Assembly: GCF_963678635.1 (NCBI RefSeq)
Contig: NC_087066.1
Location: forward strand, 59,538,312 to 59,602,311
Source of the DNA: Symsagittifera roscoffensis
Lineage: Eukaryota; Xenacoelomorpha; Acoela; Convolutidae
Reading direction: 5' to 3'
Length of the DNA: 64,000 nucleotides
Shown: positions 1 to 11,194 of the stretch, piece after piece
How positions within the stretch are numbered: the stretch's first letter is position 1
Layout: each line of letters starts with the position of its first letter
Notes under the pieces: model-generated
Told to the model about the DNA's origin: nothing
The model's input: only the letters and a program-made list of their open reading frames with translations
Databases searched by the model: none
Program-made: the position numbers and the translations under genes

Positions 1-610
1 ACTCTAATAATCTTTTGCACCAGCTAAATTAAATAAAGTTCATACCAATGTAGTAAATTAATTTATAAATTATTTCCCTAAAAGCAGTAATTCTAATAAT
101 GATGAAAATTTGTAACTTAATTTTCCCCAAAACTAGCAGTAAAATTGAAATTCTATGTAGTAAATTGATAAGACGAAAATGCAGTACTAACATTTTGATA
201 TTTCCATTCACTCGCACAAGAATTCTATCCAAACTCGCACAGCTCGCCCACGAAGAATTGTTTAAATAATGAATTTCAGTTTCAAGCTTTCACACTCAAC
301 AACTCTAACACACAATAACAAATTTCAAACTTTCCTTTAACCCGGTTGGAAAGGAATTATATACTAAACAAAACTAACCAACGCAGCTTACTAAACACCA
401 CAACACATAGAATAACAGCATGACTAAGAAAAGAAAACCAACGGTACCCAAACCGGATTAACCCAGTTTAAAACTGGATAATTTATTCTTTTGAAGACTA
501 TTATAAAGTCTAAGAAAGAAATAATAAAACACAAAAAAGTCGAAAGACAAACCCATACCAAAAACAATTTGATTTTTGAAAAAAGGACACAACCAACGAA
601 ACATAAGAAA
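1..610. other. AT-rich stretch, no gene seen
   Basis: No open frame with recognisable protein content and no repeat boundary that I can define. The short frames on both strands are low-complexity. Confidence 0.5.
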
Positions 611-614
611 AACC

Positions 615-772
615 ACCACAAACCCGACATAAAACGTTATCACATTACAGGACCTCTCACAGAAACCGCACGAAATCATACTCCCACTCCTGGCCTAACC
701 CACCAGAGAGGACGTCCTGAGCATGCTCTATAGCCGGCCTAACCCACCGCGCTACATCCACGCTTTGTGACC
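615..772 (-). repeat. tRNA-like SINE fragment
   Basis: Read on the minus strand there is an A-box-like stretch (TAGCGCGGTGGGTTAGG) at about 735-755, and a second copy of the TGGTGGGTTAGGCC core about 45 bp further on. The B-box side is weak. This resembles the head of a tRNA-derived SINE; the body cannot be bounded. No other copy was seen in the window. Confidence 0.4.
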
Positions 773-899
773 ACACTTCTATTTTTAATAAGAGGTACTC
801 AAGGGTGAGTAACTCTTCAAAATAACCGAACTAAAACAAAAAGCTTTTGTGAAAACAACTAACCAAAATCATAATTAAAACACCAAACTAATAGAAATT

Positions 900-1380
900 T
901 TATAAAATGTAAATTATACCTTGCAGTATATAGATCAGCATACAACACCAAAGACGAACATCCAAAGACAAAAGGACCCCACTACACTCGAAAAAGAATG
1001 GCCAACCACAATCAATATGCCGTCCACAATCACAACTCAAAGGATTTAGAGTACGACTTGACTTCGCAGAAAAGAACTTCATTGAACTAGACCAATGACC
1101 ACCTCGATGTTCAAGTATACGTACAGATCCGAGTAACCAGGCATCCCCTCCACGCACAATCTCCACGCCATTCCCAGACTAGGTTGAACACAAAAGAAGT
1201 TCTCTACATGGAACAGAAAAACCTGTCATAGCCAACCATTCTGAAATCAGATTTGAGTTTGTTGCGAAAACCCAGTCGTTGTCATGAGAAGACACAGCGA
1301 TTGAACCTGGAACTTCTCTAACAAGAGAACCCAGAAGAAATATGATGTTCGCCAAATACCAACGTCCATCATCCATCCTT
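900..1380 (-). other. Unrecognised GC-richer stretch downstream of the F-box gene
   Basis: Less AT-rich than its surroundings. Two open minus-strand frames (1179-1376 and 900-1166) are present, but neither gives a recognisable domain. It lies where a last exon of the F-box gene might be expected, since the gene runs towards low coordinates, but I could not find the conserved end of the FBA domain here. A B-box-like GGTTCAATC near 1300 also permits a tRNA-derived origin. Confidence 0.25.
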
Positions 1381-1543
1381 TGAACTGCAGAAGGACAATT
1401 CTAAAAAACTCTGTAAAACCCGGATGGGTGGAACCTGATCTAAACTACATTTTATGATTGGATAAATTAGATATTTTACCACTGTAAAGTATTTAATATT
1501 AACCAATCATGATCCATCTAACTAACAACCCACTTATTTGTAA

Positions 1544-1571
1544 GTGCTGAAATTACTTGTAATTTCAGCAC
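1544..1571. repeat. Perfect 13-bp palindrome
   Basis: GTGCTGAAATTAC (1544-1556) is followed after two bases by its exact reverse complement (1559-1571). It would form a 13-bp hairpin with a minimal loop. It lies in non-coding sequence; function unknown. Confidence 0.85.
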
Positions 1572-2078
1572 CAGAGAGATTTGAATTTAACTTAGAAATT
1601 AGTTGCCTCTCCAAGAGAACTTCAGCAGCCGCAATAAACCAGTATACCCTAGATCTATTGAGCCTAGCAGAGACTAGTTAAACAACCTGAGACTAGATAG
1701 TATAAGAGTAAGATTAGGATCGGTATTAGACTAAGAAGTTGCACGAATCTATCCGGCCGAAAATAAGATAGCGTGACGAGCAGACGGTGTACCCTATCCG
1801 AAATTACTCTATGAGTTAACCACGTCGGTCATAACTCAACAAGTCAAATTCTGGATAAATTGTGTAAAAATTACCCTTTCGGTTGAAAACAAATAAAAAA
1901 ATTACCAAAATTTTATAAAAGTTTTAATTTTGGACAAACGATATTTTATGTACGATTGATACTCAAAACAGGCCGTTTGCATTAAAAAAACTGAAAACTT
2001 CTAGGTTGTATGGCAATTTAAAAACTATCAGCCAAAGCTAAGAGATTATATTCATTGTAAATTTAGTCAGTCAGGTAC

Positions 2079-2231
2079 AAAGGTTGGCCCAGTAGTTATT
2101 GTGAAATTTCAAGTCAAACGCATTAGCCCAAAAACGAACATTTGTGAGACAGACTTGTTTCAGGTATCCTGTTTTGATTGCCTCGTCCAAATCATTAGAG
2201 TCAGCACTAAATATACATTCAGAAACTCTCT
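2079..2231 (-). CDS. F-box gene exon 3, tentative (FBA domain part)
   Basis: An open frame starting in the required phase after an AAG acceptor with a poor pyrimidine tract; it restores the Glu that follows NPxA in the family. It includes CLTNVRFWANAFDLKFHN followed by YW, resembling the C.TS...C....IDLK...YW core of FBA domains. The donor (T|GTACCT) is weak. It could instead be a decayed exon. Confidence 0.4.
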
Positions 2232-3020
2232 CTTCAGCACCACAAACTTTTCTTTAAGATGCTTTGAGAAAGAGCAGTTGTCAATAAAAAATGAGAAATG
2301 CACATTTGCTCAAATTTTTCACATAAAGAACAGCCAGCAGCTTCAATTATGCTGCAAATGAAAATATTTTGTAAAAAAGAATATTTTCTCGAAAGAGTGA
2401 AATGGAAAAAAGCAATTTGAAAAAAAAAACTGTTTTTGGTAACGCTGGCCTAAAGTGAATACCTGCAGCATATGGATTTTTGAGAAGATTTCTGCAGATG
2501 GGCAAGGCGGTCAAGTCTTTAGTTGCGACTGCCTTCAGAATAAACACACAAATTTGCTCATCCTCACACTCTAACAATTTCGTCTTCAAGTTATCCAATA
2601 TAAGCACTCCTTCTTTGGCTAATCTAGTGGAAAATGAACTAGATTAAAAAAATGTGTGCCTCAACATGCAATGATTTTGAGCGATGATAAACATGCTGCG
2701 TACGGAGTGCTGACTTCGCATGAACAGGAACATGAAACTAAGTCGAAAGGAAGCCAACATATCGGCATTTTCAAAATATTGATGAATAGCTATAAATCAG
2801 AAAAAAGCAAAAAAAAAACTTACTTTCTAATCCAAAAAACACTGTCGCTCAGAATATTAGCCCACTGTTTGTTCACAAAGGTCGCCTTTAACACTAGTTC
2901 ACGTGATGGCACTTCTAAGAGTATCTGCGAAAGCATTTCATCTCCCAACTGATCTATGGCAGCAGATGGTGTCAGCCCGTCGCCGTTGTCCTTCTTGAAA
3001 ATTTTCATCAGACTCTGCAT
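2079..3020 (-). CDS. F-box protein, FBA (FBXO2/6-like) type, spliced, 3' end unresolved
   Basis: Substrate-receptor subunit of an SCF (SKP1-cullin-F-box) ubiquitin ligase; the FBXO2/6/44 family couples an F-box to an FBA domain that binds N-glycans. Exon 1 (3020-2824) starts at an ATG with an in-frame TGA just upstream and encodes 65 residues plus two bases, with an F-box at residues about 24-65 (LGDEMLSQILLEVPSRELVL, then VNKQW and VFWIRK). Exon 2 (2623-2463) continues in phase with the family's linker and the signature RNLLKNP. Exon 3 (2231-2079) is tentative. The rest of the FBA domain was not found, so the 3' end is open. Whether the protein keeps glycan binding cannot be judged. Family assignment is good; the exact orthologue is not resolved. 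Confidence 0.7.
2463..2623 (-). CDS. F-box gene exon 2 (linker to FBA domain)
   Basis: Acceptor CCACTAG|A; the first base completes the AAA Lys codon left by exon 1. Encodes LAKEGVLILDN at its start and ICRNLLKNPYA near its end, matching the REGF...RNLL.NPCA linker of FBXO2/6-type proteins. Ends G|GTATTC, phase 1. Confidence 0.7.
2824..3020 (-). CDS. F-box gene exon 1 (F-box)
   Basis: Begins MQSLMKIF at 3020; a TGA twelve bases upstream in the same frame supports this start. Ends at a consensus donor (AA|GTAAGT) in phase 2. Carries the whole F-box, from LGDEMLSQ through the conserved Trp of VNKQW to the FWIRK end. Confidence 0.75.
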
Positions 3021-3039
3021 AGTGGTCTTTCATGCAAGG

Positions 3040-4295
3040 TAATTTGAAATCTGATCGAACCAACAAGCATAAATCTATAATAAGATTTTAGTTTACAAAA
3101 ATGTATATATTGTGCATAGGTGGTGAAGTCACGAGGCAACAATTTGCAGCTCAAAAACAGTCAATCATTTAGGTCTTATCAGGAGCGGTAGAAAAAAAAC
3201 GGTTCTCTTTTAATAATTGTGGATCCTTGTAGATGAAAGGTATGATGTAGAAAATTGAATTATTCTAAAAATGAACTTGCAGCAAAAATAGATAAAAGTA
3301 TTATGTATGGCGTTTGTTTCAGAAAACAACCCAACAAGAGAGCTGGATTAAGAGGCAATTACTTTATTCCGCTAGGAAATCTAAAATATAAAATCCAATT
3401 TTGAAACTATAAGCCGTTCGCGTTTTTTCCCGCCATTTGAATTTTTGTTACAGGAAAGATTTATGTGCCTTCCACTTAGTAATTGATTTCGAAATGAGCT
3501 TGAAAATTGTATTGTGTAAAAAATGGAACTATTTTAACTAAAAACTTAAATGAAAACAGCAAAGCAAAAGAAAGATGCTATTTGTGCTCCAAACTCTGTC
3601 AAAAATTTCAAATTAAAAAAGACTGCTTTTTGCTTCAAAACTTTGATAAAGTTATTCAATCAAATCTTCCTTCCAATGATAAGCAAGAAGTGATATATTT
3701 TGCATCTAGCAACAAACTGCTTTTATGTGGTTCAACTATCTAATCTCAATTAATTTTTAGAACATACCAAGACGACACAAACATACAACATATACATAAT
3801 GCAACACACTAGCTTGCGATACAACACAAACATTACTTGACCAACTAGATGAAAGATAAAACAAAATCGGCGGACAAAAAAGCTCGAAAATAATGTTCGA
3901 ACAAAGAATGAAACTGATCTACCACAAAATCATATCAGTGTCTTGCTTTGTCCTTCAGAAAAACACGCCAAGTAGGATTATCGAAACTTAAATTAGCATC
4001 GAAACAACACGTACAAGTCAGTAACAAAGTCAACAAATCTTCAGCAGAAACAAAACTTAGCCGAAAAAAAAATGTTTTCATAACACCGATAAAAACTTTT
4101 TACGTCATTCCTCAAAATATTTAGATAAAAACTTTTTTGCTCATAGGACGACTCAAAATGAGGCCGCTAAGCCGATATTATATAAGCCGAATAAAAAAAT
4201 TTAAAAAAAAACGACAAAATTAATAACCTGCCATAATTTATTTTCAACCAACATGTATAATCAAATTTGAATAGAATGGGCATTTTAATTACAGA
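3040..4295. other. Non-coding region upstream of the F-box gene
   Basis: AT-rich. A 78-codon plus-strand frame at 3507-3743 has a CYLCSKLC cluster but no recognisable fold or splice context; it may be chance or a transposon remnant. From about 3770 the sequence picks up fragments of the dispersed composite repeat (ACTTGCGATACAACACAAACA-like core near 3811). No gene supported. Confidence 0.4.
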
Positions 4296-6100
4296 GGCGA
4301 TACAACGTAATCATAAAAAAAGACAAGTAAAAAAAAAACGTTGAAAAACAAGGTGAACCAAAATTTTCGTATGTCTCGATGAAGGACACCTATGTCCCAG
4401 CTAAAACTGGAGGTTTGTTTATGATATTTTTTGAATTTGTTATATTTACGCGGGAAGAATTGCGTAATTTAAAAAATTGAACTTAGTTGTTTCTCAACTG
4501 GAATAAGTGAGAAGAGTGAAAATTTTGAGATTTTTGAATTTTCCCAGGGACATAACATTTCTCTAACAAATTCAAAGAGTAGCCACTTCTGCAAAAAAAT
4601 TCGCGCAACCGCTCGTTTCGATTGACATTTTCATCTCAGATTTGATGGGATAGTGTTTGAGAAAATTCAAAAAGTCTCTAAAAAACGGTCAAAGTTTAAA
4701 AAATTGACTTTCCGAAATCGGCGATTTTTTCTGCTAAAAACAGGCCGTGGCCGGTAAAAAAGATTCCAAAATCGGGTTTCTCGATTGAACACTTCAATTT
4801 GGGAATTGGCTTGGTTATTTTAGTGTAACGTCAAAAAACTTCCAAAAAACGGTCAAAGTTTCAAAACTTTCACTTTTTGAAGGCCACAATTTTTTTATTA
4901 GAGAAACTGGGTGCAGCAAAATATAAAGGTTCCTGCTGTGTCAATTCAACCTATGATATCCGATTTGGCAGGATATTTATCGAGAAAAACAATCAACAAA
5001 TCAGAAAGTTGACAGTTACCGGAATCATAGCTTCTTGGTTTAAAAAAATGGTTTAACATCAAATTTTTGACTTCAAATTTTTGAGTGCCACAATTTTTGA
5101 CTTTGAACTTTTGAGTGCCACAATTTTTTGTGTTAAAAAATTTTGGGCGTAGTCCCCTATGCAAAAGAAGCTTCCCACAATCCGTGTTTTGGATTCAACC
5201 CAAATCTCAGATATGCCAGGGTATTGTTTGGCAAAAATCATAAACTTAAAAAAAAAACGTTCAAATAATCAATAATTGACTTTTCCGAGGACGATAACCA
5301 TATATTTTGAAAAAACGTGAGTGCCGTTAATTCAGTGCAGCTTCCCACAACCCGTTATCTCCATTGAACCTAGAACCTCAAGTTTGGGAGGTTAGTTGTC
5401 GAGAAAAGTCGAAAAGATTTATAAAAACGGTTAAAAAAATCAAACATTTCACTATTCCGAGGGCCATAAATTTATCAGAAAAAAATTTGGGCTTAGCCGC
5501 TTATTGATGGAAACTTTTAAAATCCGTTTTTATCACTGAAAACAAAAACTCAAATTTGGTAGGTTAGTTTTTGAGAAAACGAAAGAAAATTTTTAAAAAA
5601 ATCGGTCAAATATTCCCCCAACAGAACTTTTCGAACGCTGCAGCCAAAGGGGTAAAACGAAAAGATACCAGGGGAATGCAGGCACACAAAACGGTTCGCC
5701 AAAATTAACAAGGCTTAGCTAAAGCGTCTCAAAAAAAAATAAAACAAAAAACCCAATTCCATACATTTTCAGACATTTGAAATTCAAATAAGCGTATGAA
5801 CAAAATTATGAAATTTTATAAAATTGAGCATGTCAGCTACAAAGCATTGTCAAAATCGCCTGTATGATCAGCTTTAATTGAACTTGAACAGGTGATTCAA
5901 CTGATTTTGTTAAACTAGTTATTAACCCGAAAAAAGTCTACATTTTGATTTGATAATTCTTGCTAAATTTGCCTGTTAATGAACCAAATTACAGATTTGG
6001 AGCGGACTACCATTTTCAGTCGTCTTGTGAACAAAGTTATTAACGGGGAAAACTCTAGTACCCAGTTGCAACACCCTTGCTTATCAGGGGCAATGATTTC
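4296..6100. repeat. Composite repeat copy 1: head, 160-170 bp array, tail
   Basis: Starts with the degenerate head GAGGCGATACAACGTAAT. At 4395 it has CCCAGCTAAAACTGGAGG, then several units sharing 'AACGGTCAAA', 'TTTCCGAGG.CATAAC', 'GGGCGTAGCCGCTTATGCAG' and 'ATTTGGCAGGTTAGTTTTCGAG'-like phrases at about 165-170 bp spacing. The array closes with AGCCAAAGGGGTAAAACGAAAAG (5642) and TATGCAGGCACACAA-like text, followed by the tail with TTGTTAAACTAGTTATTAACCCG near 5910. Same order as the copies at 15480-18310, 42025-43960 and 44690-46020. Confidence 0.7.
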
Positions 6101-6765
6101 TGGGCCAGATTAATTTGCAGCTTACGCTACAGTTACTTGAAAAATGATAAACAGCGCGCGGTAATTGTCTCAAATTGTCAATTTTGAAAACCCATACCTT
6201 AGCAAAAAAATTATAACACGTGCAATATCATTCTAATATGAAGACATCAAAATTTTCCAGGTTGCTTTTAAAAACCCTTAAAACAACGATTAGTTAAAAA
6301 GCCGAAATTGGTCTGAAGTAAAAACCACCCAAGCATAAATTTCCGAACAAAAAGCGTGTAAAAGGCAAAAAATAGTTATCACATCTGCTTGAAGGGCTGT
6401 TTGACGCTGAATAAGTACAGTGGTAATTTTCAAAAACTAATTAAAACCACTTCAATCAGTAATTTAAAAGATCTAAACTTGGAAACTGAAGAACGCTAAT
6501 ATTAAGAAGGAGAGCTACATCACAGCAAGACTAGCTACACGACTTTTAAGCAGCACAGAAAAATACAACTCAGTTAATTTTGTTAATAAAAATATTAAAT
6601 ACATATGAAAAAAAACAGGGTGCACTTAAAACTTTATGGAACATGTTTACCACCATCTAAATCACGACAGAAGTTGATACCCAATTGTGGAAAAAGCCCA
6701 GTAAGTATAAAAAAAAGATGATGAAAAGAGAACCCCTGCAAGTTTTTCATAACCTAACAGCCTAA
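6101..6765. other. AT-rich spacer
   Basis: No gene or bounded repeat recognised. Confidence 0.4.
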
Positions 6766-7122
6766 TTGCTGCGATACTCATTAAAAAGTTTCAGAGACGG
6801 AACAAGAACTCAACTCATTCCAATACCATTAGACGACACTGAAGTCAATAACGAAATTACTGAAGCAACTGGGAATAGGCCGATATCTGCTTTAGTGCAT
6901 GCGATGAAGAAAATGACGCCTTCCGTCGAGAAGACAATTGTCAGTCTATCATGAGAATTTGGAGGCACCACTGACGAGAAGGACTTATGCATCGCCCACT
7001 GTCTCCTCTCACGCTCACCTAGAGTGAAACCTAGTATTGATCGCTTTGCAAATAGAGTCGAAAATTTCGAAATCTTGTGGAATGAAAAATTATGTCTTGA
7101 AAAGATCATCTGGAGAATGTGA
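6766..7122 (+). pseudogene. Coding-like remnant, one internal stop
   Basis: A single plus-strand frame of about 118 codons, interrupted once by TGA at 6952-6954, with protein-like composition (e.g. SFRDGTRTQLIPIPLDDTEV before the stop and SPRVKPSIDRFANRVENFEI after it). No family recognised. It may be a decayed transposon or retroelement ORF, or two exons wrongly joined. Confidence 0.3.
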
Positions 7123-7149
7123 TTTTAATGATTTAACTAAATTTTTTAG

Positions 7150-7346
7150 ATACCAAACAGGAAAGGAAAGGAAGCACAGAGCCCAATGAAAACGGAAATT
7201 TTTTTGAAGAAACCACAACTGAAAAAACTTCAGAATGCTGTCTGGAAAGATGTTCTATTTGCGGAAAACACGTCCAGAAACACATTCGACGGCGTTCTAA
7301 TGAAAATTCAAGAACAAATTTTGAAGGAAAAAAATTGTTGTTATGA
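7150..7346 (+). other. Candidate coding exon with zinc-finger-like cluster
   Basis: Preceded by a TTTTTTAG acceptor-like site. Encodes 64 residues to a stop, hydrophilic, with CCLERCSICGKHVQKHIRRR: a C-x2-C pair followed by two histidines, as in a small zinc-binding module. No upstream exon could be connected in phase (the remnant at 6766-7122 is in another frame). It could be the end of a transposon protein or of an unrecognised gene. Confidence 0.3.
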
Positions 7347-7371
7347 AAAAATTAGGCTAGTAAGCCGATAA

Positions 7372-7974
7372 AATATCAGCCGAAATCGTTTAGGCCAAAA
7401 TTTTTTTAAATCGAAAACAAATAAAAAAAAGAAAAAACTACGAAATCAAGGCAAGTAGAATATCAAATTGCAGGAGTAAATGAAAACAAAATAAAAAGCA
7501 ACTACAATAAGCCGACAAAATTTTTTAAATGGAATAGTTTCCATTTAAAAAAAAAACAGGTCCTTTTGAAAAAAAAACAGAGGAGGCACGATGATTCAGT
7601 TGGGCGAAAACGTTAACTTTATTGAATTCTTAACAAAGAAAACGACAGAAAATCTAGCGCTCCAGAAAAATGTAAATGGCATGCCATTATTTTTATAATA
7701 TTCTGTACCAACTATCAAAATTACGATTGCTTTGCAATATTTGTGTTTTTTCTGGCACTTTTCGTTAAGTAATAAATCGCCTCAAACTTTAATAATCAGA
7801 AGGTATCGATGATTCCATCGTTATTGCAGCACATATGACATATTCGGTCAGTTTGTCTTTCGAATCTGGAATTTTACTCACTCAACTTATGTACGTTAAG
7901 GTGTTATCAATTTATGTAACAGATAGTAAGCTAGATATACATAACTACTGCTTAATTTCGCTGCTTAATAACAA
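7372..7974. other. Non-coding, fragments of dispersed repeats
   Basis: Holds copies of the phrase AGCCGATAAAATATCAGCCGAAA and oligo-A runs shared with 4170, 46150, 50080 and 57480. No gene. Confidence 0.4.
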
Positions 7975-7977
7975 TGG

Positions 7978-8146
7978 GGGAGCGGTGGTGAAGTGGTTAC
8001 GTCTCCGCCTCTCAATCGAAAGGTCGGATGTTCGAGGCCCACCATGATCCGCGCTCGTTGCTTGAGGGTGAAGCAACATTACCCAGCCCAGAAAAATAAC
8101 CAAAAAAAAAAATAATTGCATGTAGTTCTTAAACAGGGACGTTTGA
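7978..8146 (+). repeat. tRNA-derived SINE, copy 1
   Basis: Begins GGGAGCGGTGGTGAAGTGG (A-box region); the B-box side reads AAGGTCGGATGTTCGAGGCC about 35 bp later. The body GCTCGTTGCTTGAGGGTGA and CAGAAAAA.AACC matches the second copy at 50200 base for base over long stretches, ending around the shared ATTGCATGTA. Pol III promoter boxes are inferred. Truncated compared with copy 2 and directly abuts the retrotransposon remnant at 8180. Confidence 0.75.
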
Positions 8147-8179
8147 AAAAATAATTTAAATGCCAAAGAAAAAATCTTC

Positions 8180-8780
8180 GGCAAAATCCTTTATTACAAG
8201 CAACTTGAGTTCCGTGAAAAATGTGCAATGATTGGCTTGTATGAGGAATTGACGGAAAAAATTCTGACAAATCAATCATTTTTATAGACCTCCAAAAGCC
8301 TTTGATACGCTCGACCATGATAATTTGTTCGATAAAGTAGAGGTCTACGGAATCCGTGGTTTGACTCTTATAAAGTTCAGCAGCTATCTTAATAAAAAAC
8401 ATCAGTGCAAGAAAATCGGAAAAATTGCCCATTTATCAGCGTGTTCCGCTAGGCTCTGTTTTAAGTCCGCTTCTTTTTCTCATAAATAATAAGGATTTGC
8501 CTAGTGTACAGATAAAGTCTGACATTCACCTTTTTTGGGGTGTTACTACCAATATAATTGCATACGGCCCAACCCTAAAAATTTTCGGTCAGATCTGTTG
8601 ACCATATAAAGTTGGATACTGTTGGTTAGTTTCGAATACGTTAAATCCGTTATTTACTTTTACTAACTTCAAAAATATTTCTCAAAATTCCAATCTTCAC
8701 GTTGCTAAATAACTCACACCGAATAGCATTCCTAGGTTGGTGTGAAAGTCATTAGAACTTATTGTAAACATTATATTGAC
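8180..8780 (+). pseudogene. Non-LTR retrotransposon reverse transcriptase remnant
   Basis: Plus-strand pieces in shifting frames match the order of a LINE reverse transcriptase: the region before motif A, then IDLQKPFDTLDHDNLFDKV (the F-x-D-L-x-K-A-F-D-T block, with the KAF alanine changed to P), then PLGSVLSPLLFLI (the PQGS block) and NKDLPSV, followed by the degraded catalytic FADD region (LFWGVTTNI). At least two frameshifts and the lost catalytic aspartates mean it is dead. The style is Jockey/CR1-like; exact clade not resolvable. The minus-strand open frame over it is a shadow. Confidence 0.75.
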
Positions 8781-10575
8781 GTTGACATAACATATTTCGA
8801 AAATATAATTTAAATTAGAAAAAAAAAATTGGGATTATTTGTTAAAAGCGGTATAGTAATCTCAGAAAATTATTGATCAAGATATTCAATGTATAATATT
8901 TACTTATATAACTGCATGCGACAAGACATCACCCTTAATGATTATCAGTCAGATCTATAGCACATTCATTAATGGTTGTTTCAATTAAGTTCAATTTCAA
9001 TAGAAATGAAACTACTTTGGCTAACAAAATTCCTAAGCTTCCAAATTCTTCCGACTATAGTAATCAAGGATACTACCGCGTAACTTGTATCTCTTGTGCT
9101 TCAAACATATTGATGAACGTGAAATTTGCTTATATGTGAAATGTATTTAAAAATACGAATCTAATGCAAGCGAAAGAATAGACAGGGGCATCCAACAACG
9201 CTTTCTCTATCATAAATTGAACGATTTAAACATAAAATCAACTTGATTCTTTTCTATCTAAAATATTCAGACCTCTGGGTTACAGTTAACAAAAAATAAA
9301 TTCAACTTTATGGTTCTTTTCTTTCCAAAATGGTCATATTTCTGAATTCCAGATCTACTTTTTTTTTAACTCAGAAACGAAACACTGAAATGGCCGCCAG
9401 CATGCCACTGCACATCCATATTTTAAAAAACAATTTTAATTGTAATTCACTAATGTCATAAATACAATCAAACTCGGTGATTTTTTTTTGTAAAAGGTTT
9501 TGAAAACCTTTGAAACAAAGGTCAAATTTCGAAACCAGAGTAAGTTGACATTAACCCGCCATAAAAACTCCATAATCATTGAAAAGTTTTTTATGTAGTT
9601 TTTAGGAACATAAATTTTTGGAATAATTTTGAAATATCATTAAAAAAACGTCGTCTCGGAAAAAATTAAAGCAATCATATTTAGATGGAGACCACTTCTG
9701 CAACTGCTGGGAGTACCCTGACATCACGCCATCAAATGGCTAATTATTTCAAATAATCAAAAAAAAAATTTCTGAAAACTTTTGAAAAATCATCAAACAT
9801 GTCATATCTCCGAAACTTAGAAGATTTGAGCAGTCACATTTGAAGCCAAGATTTGCAACGCCTAAAACTATTCTGGCAGCACACCCAAATATCAGGCTGG
9901 AAACTTTGTGAGGCAATTTGAATCTAAGTTTTTTTTGTCATATCTCGTAAGCTAAATGAATTTTGTTTTTCATAAATGGGGGCCGAATTCACAACCATTA
10001 ACCATCGAGTTGCTAATTTAGAATTTGGTCAAAAAAACAAACAAAAAACTTATTTGTTTGCGTTGTGAATCTAGGAAACATATAGAGTTAAAGCATTCAC
10101 GCTTCTACAGATTTTGAAACGCCGGCCTCAGTAAACATTTTAATCTTAAAAAATAACAAACACTAGCTTAAAAAATAACAAACACAAGCCTCAAAAAGCT
10201 GAGAACAGAAGATATGATATTTGTAATGCTACAGATCGTGATTATAACAAAGTACCACCAAATAAGTGAACACTTTTAATGAAGACTTTTTTTTGCGAGT
10301 TAGTTCAGAAAAAAGAAGATTCGCACTAATACACTAAGGCTCGCAAGCCCGATAGTGCAAGCAAAAAATTGAAGGAGACAAAATCAAAAGCTTCAATTTG
10401 TATGGACAATAATTATGTAGAGTTATCAAAATTTTTGAACTGTTAGCCGGACTGAAAGGGCAGTATGATACCACACTTGAGATCTTCATAAGTATCTTAG
10501 AGCAACCTATAATTATGCTGGAAAAAATCAACAGGGACCACAACTCCTTCTCACTTTTTTGCACGAAAAACTCAC
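8781..10575. other. Non-coding, unassigned repeats
   Basis: No gene. Around 9480-9940 there are recurring 'GAAACCTTTGAAA', 'CATATCTCCGAAAC' phrases suggesting an old dispersed repeat. 10190-10350 (CTACAGATCGTGATTATAAC, GCGAGTTAGTTCAGAAAA) is shared with 20600-20690 and belongs to the tRNA-bearing repeat scaffold. Confidence 0.4.
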
Positions 10576-11027
10576 CAGGGTAGCATAAAAATCTGATTTA
10601 TATTCTCAATTGATTAAAATCCGATTTTTATGATTTTTCCTTGATTTTTTTTTGATTTTTAATGACAACGCTTTTGTTTTCCATAGAATCAATCAAGTCA
10701 CTATTTTACAGTTGATTTGCAGTTTGAATAGTATTACGCGTATTTTGTGTGCAGCAATGGAATGAAGTAAGTAATCACATACGGTTTCTACTTTTTCAAT
10801 CAACATTTTCGCCTAAATTTAACACTTTTGTTTTCGCCTAATATAATTTGCGCCTAACATAGCCTCCACCTGCAGAAAATACGTATGTTTGTTGAACACT
10901 ATATTTGTTTACCGCAGCAAGATGACGCAAAAAACTTGCGCAGTTGATTTTTTGATTTTTAGTCTTTGATTAAAATCGGATTTGAATCATTGATTTAAAT
11001 CAGGTTGGTTTTAATCATGCAACCCTG
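10576..11027. mobile_element. hAT-type miniature element (452 bp)
   Basis: Ends are imperfect inverted repeats, CAGGGTAGCATAAAAATCTG on the left and (reverse-complemented) CAGGGTTGCATGATTAAAAC on the right, with further inverted ATTGATTAAAATCCGATTTT text inside. The flanks AAACTCAC (10568-10575) and AAACTCGC (11028-11035) form an 8-bp target duplication with one mismatch. CAGGG ends plus 8-bp duplication are typical of hAT. No transposase inside, so non-autonomous. Confidence 0.8.
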
Positions 11028-11194
11028 AAACTCGCCATAGCACAGAGAGGCACACACTATTGGTTGTCATACTATTTTGTCATAAAACTTTCTCATGATG
11101 GGATACATTTTTCACTCCAATACATTAATCAGAAATAACAAAACTTGATCATAAAAAACGTTAAAAAATAAAGAAGATTTTGCTCACTGCTGCT

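Noticed and set aside
4946-5241. Overlapping minus-strand ORFs with repeated KNCGTQKF-like phrases
   Set aside because: The protein repetition is the translation of a local duplication within the 165-bp array.
8079-8432. 117-residue minus-strand open frame
   Set aside because: It lies antisense to clear reverse-transcriptase text and a SINE; its own sequence has no family features.
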